DNA of 64,000 nucleotides. It comes from UBA5793 sp040255465. GTDB lineage: Bacteria > Planctomycetota > Phycisphaerae > Phycisphaerales > UBA5793. This document shows positions 63,278 to 64,000 of this stretch, one piece after another; within the stretch, counting starts at the first letter, position 1; each line of letters begins with the position of its first letter. The stretch is from NCBI GenBank assembly GCA_040255465.1, contig JBDZVA010000002.1, positions 558,001-622,000 on the forward strand, written 5' to 3'. Under the pieces are notes generated by a model that had not been told where the DNA came from, searched no databases, and saw nothing but the letters and a program-made list of their open reading frames with translations. The translations under genes and the position numbers were made by a program.

Positions 63278-64000
63278 ATGCGAATCGTTCAACTCATTCC
63301 CGGCACCGGAAGTTTCTACTGCGGCAGTTGCCTGCGCGACAATACGCTGGGCCACGCGCTGCGCCGGCGCGGCCACGATGTGCACATGGTGCCGCTCTAC
63401 CTGCCCTTCATGCTCGAACACCATGAACCCGAGGAACACGAGCCGGTGTTCCTGGGCGGGATCAACATGTATCTGCATCAGAAGGCGCCCTTCGTTTCGC
63501 GACTGCCGGAGTGGATGACGCGCTGGCTCGATGCGCCGGGACTGCTGCGCTGGGCGTCAAAGCGCAGCGACATGACCGGGGCGGCGGAACTGGGAGACCT
63601 GACGCTCTCGACGCTGCGCGGCCGCCACGGTCGTCAGGCGTCCGAGGTTGATCATCTCATCAAGTGGCTGCGCAGCGAGCCGCACCCGGATGTCATTCTC
63701 CTCTCGAACGCAATGCTCTGTGGACTGGTCGAGCCGCTGGCCGAAGAAGTCCGCTGTCCGATTGTCTGTTCACTGCAGGGCGAGGCGCCGTTCCTCGACA
63801 CGCTGCCTAGTACGCATCGGCAAGAGGCATGGCGACTGATGCGCGAGCAGACACGCGGCGTGCGACGGTTCATTGCAGTCAGTCAGTACTACGGCGATCT
63901 GATGGCAGACCGGCTAGGCATTGATGACGATCGCATCGAAGTGATCTATAACGGGATCGAGCTGGACGACCTGGTTGAACCCGTCAGCGCATCTCAGGAG
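63278..64000 (+). CDS. GT-B glycosyltransferase, N-terminal part (3' end outside window)
   Basis: ATG 63278 starts 14 nt after the radical SAM gene; the frame is open to the window end (241 codons). It begins MRIVQLIPGTGSFYCGSCLRDN, a GT-B type N-terminus with the conserved GG/GSC turn, then HALRRRGHDVHMVPLYLPF and later FIAVSQYYGDLMADRLGI and VIYNGIELDDL, the linker seen in family 4 enzymes. The nucleotide-sugar-binding half is cut off. Confidence 0.88.
   Translation, partial: MRIVQLIPGTGSFYCGSCLRDNTLGHALRRRGHDVHMVPLYLPFMLEHHEPEEHEPVFLGGINMYLHQKAPFVSRLPEWMTRWLDAPGLLRWASKRSDMTGAAELGDLTLSTLRGRHGRQASEVDHLIKWLRSEPHPDVILLSNAMLCGLVEPLAEEVRCPIVCSLQGEAPFLDTLPSTHRQEAWRLMREQTRGVRRFIAVSQYYGDLMADRLGIDDDRIEVIYNGIELDDLVEPVSASQE

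Noticed and set aside
1..64000. Insertion sequences, transposases, integrases or prophage genes
   Set aside because: No transposase, integrase or phage structural motif was recognised on either strand.

Overview
The window is high-G+C DNA from a Gram-negative bacterium. The best guess is Planctomycetota, class Phycisphaerae. The reasons are many secreted proteins with PQQ-like beta-propellers, a C-terminal PAPG / hydrophobic / RRRR (PEP-CTERM-like) sorting tail, HAF-repeat and spondin-type secreted proteins, small conserved hypotheticals typical of planctomycetes, and planctomycete-style intergenic repeats. TonB, a TonB-dependent receptor and a secretin show that an outer membrane is present. 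The taxon is an inference; no rRNA gene lies in the window.

Layout. 0-0.5 kb: the end of a zinc-ribbon protein, then tRNA-Gly(UCC) and tRNA-Ser(UGA) on the minus strand. 0.55-7.35 kb, minus strand: a strictosidine-synthase-like propeller, a YugP-type zinc peptidase, a secreted pyroglutamyl-peptidase-like protein with Ser at the Cys position, a PDZ plus Asp/Gly/Tyr-repeat secreted protein, and a beta-class DNA methyltransferase. 7.4-11 kb, plus strand: a tight cluster of an EIIA-like protein, a PII-like protein and two CPA2-type antiporters. 11-13.8 kb: an MDR dehydrogenase, a DUF3467 protein and a DegT-type aminotransferase. 13.9-15.3 kb: a lower-G+C gene with a HEPN-like R-x4-H motif. 15.4-21.3 kb: M3 oligopeptidase, small proteins, queA, infC (apparently starting at AUC) and a metallophosphoesterase. 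21.5-28.8 kb: a secretome region with a HAF-repeat protein, a 1.7 kb repeat-rich intergenic stretch, two tandem paralogous secreted proteins with matching promoters and terminators, an ECF sigma/anti-sigma pair and a PEP-CTERM spondin protein.

28.9-36.7 kb, minus strand: one 1573-codon frame joining a complete ABC exporter to an outer-membrane secretin, then conserved hypotheticals and a secreted SUMF1-like protein. 36.85-64 kb is entirely plus strand: a queuosine-precursor transporter, an M14-S9 peptidase fusion, an unknown secreted protein, and then about 21 kb of tightly packed genes. This last block holds ExbB, ExbD, TonB, three tandem PQQ-like propeller proteins, a TonB-dependent receptor, two more propeller proteins, a DUF3311 protein with a sodium:solute symporter, an adenylate-forming enzyme, an aldehyde dehydrogenase, an iron alcohol dehydrogenase, a propeller lipoprotein, a coproporphyrinogen-oxidase-like radical SAM enzyme and a glycosyltransferase that runs off the window. 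It reads as one uptake and redox-metabolism locus. Its substrate cannot be told from sequence.

The strongest candidates for something undescribed are the ABC-secretin fusion, the 21 kb TonB/propeller/carboxylate-aldehyde-alcohol locus, and the EIIA/PII-like/twin-antiporter operon.
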